A stretch of DNA of 9,930 bases, taken from Pseudomonadota bacterium (lineage in GTDB: Bacteria; Pseudomonadota; Gammaproteobacteria; Halothiobacillales; Halothiobacillaceae). Position 1 is the first letter of the stretch. The number at the start of each line of letters is the position of its first letter. Made by a program: the position numbers and the translations under genes. Shown piece by piece: positions 6,932-9,930 of the stretch. Under the pieces are notes generated by a model. That model made no database searches. It was not told the DNA's origin and saw nothing but the letters and a program-made list of their open reading frames with translations. The stretch is from NCBI GenBank assembly GCA_021795795.1, contig JAJYPA010000285.1, positions 1-9,930 on the forward strand, in the 5' to 3' direction.

Positions 6932-6955
6932 CCAAGGACTTCAATCAACGATTGA

Positions 6956-9919
6956 TCAGAACTTGACCGTCGCGCGTGCCCAATAGTAACGACCAATGAT
7001 GTCATAGGTCGTCGGATCGGTGTTCGCATTGATCGCATTGTTGGCGCCGAATAGAGCGGGCTGATGATTGGCGATGTTGTTGATGCCCACTTGCAGCAGC
7101 GTGTTGATCGGCTCGATGTTGTAGCCCACTGATACACTCTGGTTGAAGTAATTACCCACGCTGAACTGCGTGCTCGCCGGGAGTCCGCCTACGACAACAA
7201 CCTGTTCGGCAGGCTGCGTCCAGCCAACTGTTTGACGGCCCACCCAAATGACCGAGTAGTAAGCCTGCCACGGACCCATATTCCAGTTCAGACTACCGAG
7301 ACCACGCCAGCGCGGGAAGCTGATGTGGTTGGTCGGATCGTAGTGCCCTGCCTCGGTAATAGTGTAATCGCCGGGCTGGCCCGGAGCAACTTCGTTGTTG
7401 TACTTTTGCAAGTAGGTGGCCTGGAACGATGCCTCGAAATTGCCGAAACGCGTTTGCGGGAAGCGGTAACGGAAGCCGACGTCGACACCGGAAGAATACA
7501 AATTACCGAGATTGACATATGGCTGGTAGATCACGTTGACGAAGCCGTTCGCCGCGCGTTGAATCAACTGGCAGTACGGGTTGGTTGGGCTATTTGCCGC
7601 ATAGCAGATCGAAGCCGACGTTTGAGCAGCAACCGAAGTAATCTGATTATGCAGAATCACTCGCCACAGATCAAGACTCGTTGAGAAGCCCGGCAGCCAG
7701 CTGGGGTCATACACGAATCCATAGTCGAAAGATTCGCCTTTCTCGGGCTGCAGCGCAGGGACAGACACACCCAGCGGTCCGGCCAGCGCACTACCAATAT
7801 TCAACGCTGGAATTTGCCCCGATGGGGTCGTCGAGGGGTTGCCACCCGGCCAAGTAACGCTCGTTGGTGCACCCGGGCATGCGCCGGCGTGGCCAGCCGC
7901 ACCACCCAAGGCGCAGGGATCGACAAAGCCGGGATAGCTCGGTGCGGCACCCGAATAGAGATTATTAATTGTCGGCGCACGGAACACCTGCGATACGGTA
8001 CCGCGAATCAGCAAGTCGTCAATCGGGCGCCATTCCACCTGGAACTTGCTATTGGTGGTGTTGCCAAACGTATTGTACTTCGAGTAACGCGAACCAATAT
8101 CAATATTCAGCGATTTGGCAAACGGCTGATCCTTGAGGATCGGAATCAGCACCTCGGCGTAGGCCTCCTTGACGTTGAAACCACCCTGCGTATGCGGGGT
8201 ACAGAGCTGGTTGGCGTCACACGGCGTCAGTCCCTGTGAGACGTAGAGCGGATCGGGATCGTTGTTGGTGTATTCCTTGCGATACGACGCACCCACCGCG
8301 AGGCTCACGAGGCCCGCCGGCAACTCGAACAGGTTGCCGTTGGCGTTGATCGAGGCAATGCGCTGCGTGTAGATCGACTGATACAAGCCACCGTTGATGA
8401 TGTACGGCTGCAAACCGGCGACTGTCGCTGGGGCCTGCGGGTTGAAGATGTTCAGGCACGTCGGCATGCCGGGCTGACCACAGGTCGGAGCCAACTGGCC
8501 AGATGCCTGCAACTTTCCGGTATTCAGGAAGCCAGTGGCTGACTGACTATAGAAAACATGGCCGTAGTCAAAGTCGGCATCCCACTGCCAACTAGATGAG
8601 CCCACGTAGCCGCGCAAACCCGCGACCATCTGATCCGTGGTGGTACTGTTGTTGTAAATGCGCGGCCCAAGCGCCAAGGCGCGGAATGCAAAGCCCGCTG
8701 CGGGGGCACAGATTCCGTTCGCATAGTTACTGGTCGTCGGGCAATTCGCAGACGTCGTGGCATAGGGTGCGCCAACATCCACACCAAACGGATTGATCGG
8801 GCTGTTCGCCAGCACCGTGATGCCGGCATTGCCCAGATCTACCGGCTCTGGCGCCAAAATCGCTGAAGCATTGGTCTGGTTGTGCCAGAAGTGGAAGTAA
8901 GCCTCGACCGAATCAGTCAGCTTGTAGGTACCCAGCGCGAACACTGAGGTGCGCTCTTGGGGCGTCTGCACCAAATTGTACGGTTGATAATTGAACGTAT
9001 CGTAGGGCTTGGTTGTAAAGCTATGGTAGTCGGCCGGGTACTGCGGGACACCCGCGGTTCCCTGATTCAGCACCACCGCTGTGGTCGTCGTCCCCGCAGG
9101 CAACCCGTAGACGATGCCCTGCGGACTCGCAGCCGAACCCGCCGGGCACAGGAAGTAGCCCTTGTACGGCGAGCAGGTGCCATTGTTCGACTTCTTCAGA
9201 TTCGAGGCGTTGATCGCAAAATTGCGATTGGCCGCAGAAATACCGTCGAACTTGTTGTAGTCGATACCGGCGATGATGCTCCCTTTGTCCGTCGTCTGGC
9301 CCACCGTGAAATCGAAGCCGCGGCGCGCGCCATCACTGTGGTCGGAGATGCCGTAGTTGGTGCTGAACTCCGCACCTTGGAAGTTTTTGCGCAGGATAAA
9401 GTTCACGACACCTGCAATCGCATCAGAACCGTAAACAGCTGAGGCGCCGTCGGTAAGAACTTCAACGCGCTCAACCATGTTGGAAGGAATCGCATTGAGG
9501 TCATTGTTGGCGATGCGATGACCATCGACCAGCACGAGGGTGCGCGCCGTGCCCAAACCGCGCAAGGAAACATAGCTCCCGCCAGCACCACCGCCATTGT
9601 TGACGGTCGGGTTACTGCTGGCACCAGTGTTCGCTGGCAATTGATTGATCAAGTTGCCAAGCGTCAGATCGCCGCTTTCGGAAATCTGCTGGCGACCAAT
9701 CGTGAAGACCGGGTTGGCGGTCTCAATATCCACACGGCGGATGTGCGAACCGGTAACCACGATGGTCTGCAGTTCCTTCGCCTTGGTGCCGGTGGGTGGG
9801 TTGGTGGTGGTGCCGGTGTCCTGCGCCATGGCGCTGCCGACGACACCTGCGGTGGCAACCGCGCCCAGCGTGAGCGCCAAGCGTACGGCTGATGAAAGCT
9901 TGTTCGTATCGAGGTTCAT
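6956..9919 (-). CDS. TonB-dependent outer-membrane receptor
   Basis: At 987 residues this is a large TonB-dependent receptor, an outer-membrane beta-barrel that imports siderophores, oligosaccharides, peptides or other scarce ligands using energy from TonB-ExbBD. The N-terminus is a Sec signal peptide with likely cleavage after Ala-Met-Ala32. A TonB-box-like IVVTG follows at 53-57, then the plug domain (about 65-190) with SLRGLG, VLVDGHR, VERVEVLTDGASAVYGSDAIAG and NFILRK. The rest is barrel, and the chain ends in YYWARATVKF with the C-terminal Phe required for BAM assembly. All twelve cysteines I can see fall into six closely spaced pairs, suggesting disulfide-bonded outer loops. The start ATG at 9917-9919 has GGAG six bases upstream, and the promoter is outside the window. 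Ligand is not predictable. It leads the - strand block but is separated from it by a terminator. Confidence 0.97.
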   Translation of the reverse strand: MNLDTNKLSSAVRLALTLGAVATAGVVGSAMAQDTGTTTNPPTGTKAKELQTIVVTGSHIRRVDIETANPVFTIGRQQISESGDLTLGNLINQLPANTGASSNPTVNNGGGAGGSYVSLRGLGTARTLVLVDGHRIANNDLNAIPSNMVERVEVLTDGASAVYGSDAIAGVVNFILRKNFQGAEFSTNYGISDHSDGARRGFDFTVGQTTDKGSIIAGIDYNKFDGISAANRNFAINASNLKKSNNGTCSPYKGYFLCPAGSAASPQGIVYGLPAGTTTTAVVLNQGTAGVPQYPADYHSFTTKPYDTFNYQPYNLVQTPQERTSVFALGTYKLTDSVEAYFHFWHNQTNASAILAPEPVDLGNAGITVLANSPINPFGVDVGAPYATTSANCPTTSNYANGICAPAAGFAFRALALGPRIYNNSTTTDQMVAGLRGYVGSSSWQWDADFDYGHVFYSQSATGFLNTGKLQASGQLAPTCGQPGMPTCLNIFNPQAPATVAGLQPYIINGGLYQSIYTQRIASINANGNLFELPAGLVSLAVGASYRKEYTNNDPDPLYVSQGLTPCDANQLCTPHTQGGFNVKEAYAEVLIPILKDQPFAKSLNIDIGSRYSKYNTFGNTTNSKFQVEWRPIDDLLIRGTVSQVFRAPTINNLYSGAAPSYPGFVDPCALGGAAGHAGACPGAPTSVTWPGGNPSTTPSGQIPALNIGSALAGPLGVSVPALQPEKGESFDYGFVYDPSWLPGFSTSLDLWRVILHNQITSVAAQTSASICYAANSPTNPYCQLIQRAANGFVNVIYQPYVNLGNLYSSGVDVGFRYRFPQTRFGNFEASFQATYLQKYNNEVAPGQPGDYTITEAGHYDPTNHISFPRWRGLGSLNWNMGPWQAYYSVIWVGRQTVGWTQPAEQVVVVGGLPASTQFSVGNYFNQSVSVGYNIEPINTLLQVGINNIANHQPALFGANNAINANTDPTTYDIIGRYYWARATVKF

Positions 9920-9925
9920 TAAACT

Positions 9926-9929
9926 CTCC
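9926..9929 (-). promoter_or_regulatory. Ribosome binding site of the TonB-dependent receptor
   Basis: GGAG on the - strand lies six bases before the ATG at 9917-9919 and supports that start, which also gives a complete signal peptide. Confidence 0.75.
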
Positions 9930-9930
9930 A

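Noticed and set aside
7232..7684. Open frame of 150 codons opposite the TonB-dependent receptor
   Set aside because: It is antisense to barrel-coding sequence, one of several such shadows over this gene, and has no domain.

Overview
The window looks like a chromosomal segment of a Gram-negative proteobacterium, probably a xanthomonad-type gammaproteobacterium. This is an inference from three things: a large outer-membrane TonB-dependent receptor with a classical Sec signal peptide, a TPR-sulfotransferase beside it, and the GC-rich codon use of the receptor and of the gene end at base 1. No rRNA, tRNA or CRISPR was seen.

The centre of interest is a class II lanthipeptide pair on the + strand. 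A 62-codon precursor gene (lanA, 487-675, GTG start, good Shine-Dalgarno site) is followed after 6 bases by a 963-aa bifunctional synthetase (lanM, 682-3573). The precursor has a mersacidin/lichenicidin-type leader (Trp-Arg-Asn, then Asn-Pro-Ala-Gly), a Gly-Gly cleavage site at residues 38-39 and a 23-residue core with five Ser/Thr and four Cys. LanM keeps every dehydratase and cyclase active-site residue I could check. A TTGACA promoter with an extended -10 lies about 140 bases upstream of lanA. The lanA-lanM block is visibly more AT-rich than the receptor and the left-edge gene, which suggests acquisition by transfer. The left flank (1-288) holds the 3' end of an unidentified gene and sequence that may be the end of an insertion element.

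A - strand block converges on lanM. In transcription order it comprises a 987-aa TonB-dependent receptor (9919-6956), a strong intrinsic terminator (6931-6903), a 552-aa TPR-sulfotransferase with a TPST-like active site (6870-5212), a short 2OG-Fe(II) oxygenase of prolyl-4-hydroxylase type (5197-4607), a 154-base non-gene stretch with a possible gene remnant, and a 278-aa sulfotransferase of the cytosolic type (4430-3594). Its 3' end lies 20 bases from the lanM stop.

A possible reading is one biosynthetic locus: LanM dehydrates and cyclises LanA, and the two sulfotransferases and the hydroxylase decorate the product or another substrate, with the receptor handling uptake. The two strands could equally be unrelated neighbours. 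The precursor has no Tyr, so simple tyrosine sulfation of it is excluded. No LanT transporter/protease, immunity or regulatory gene is present in the window.
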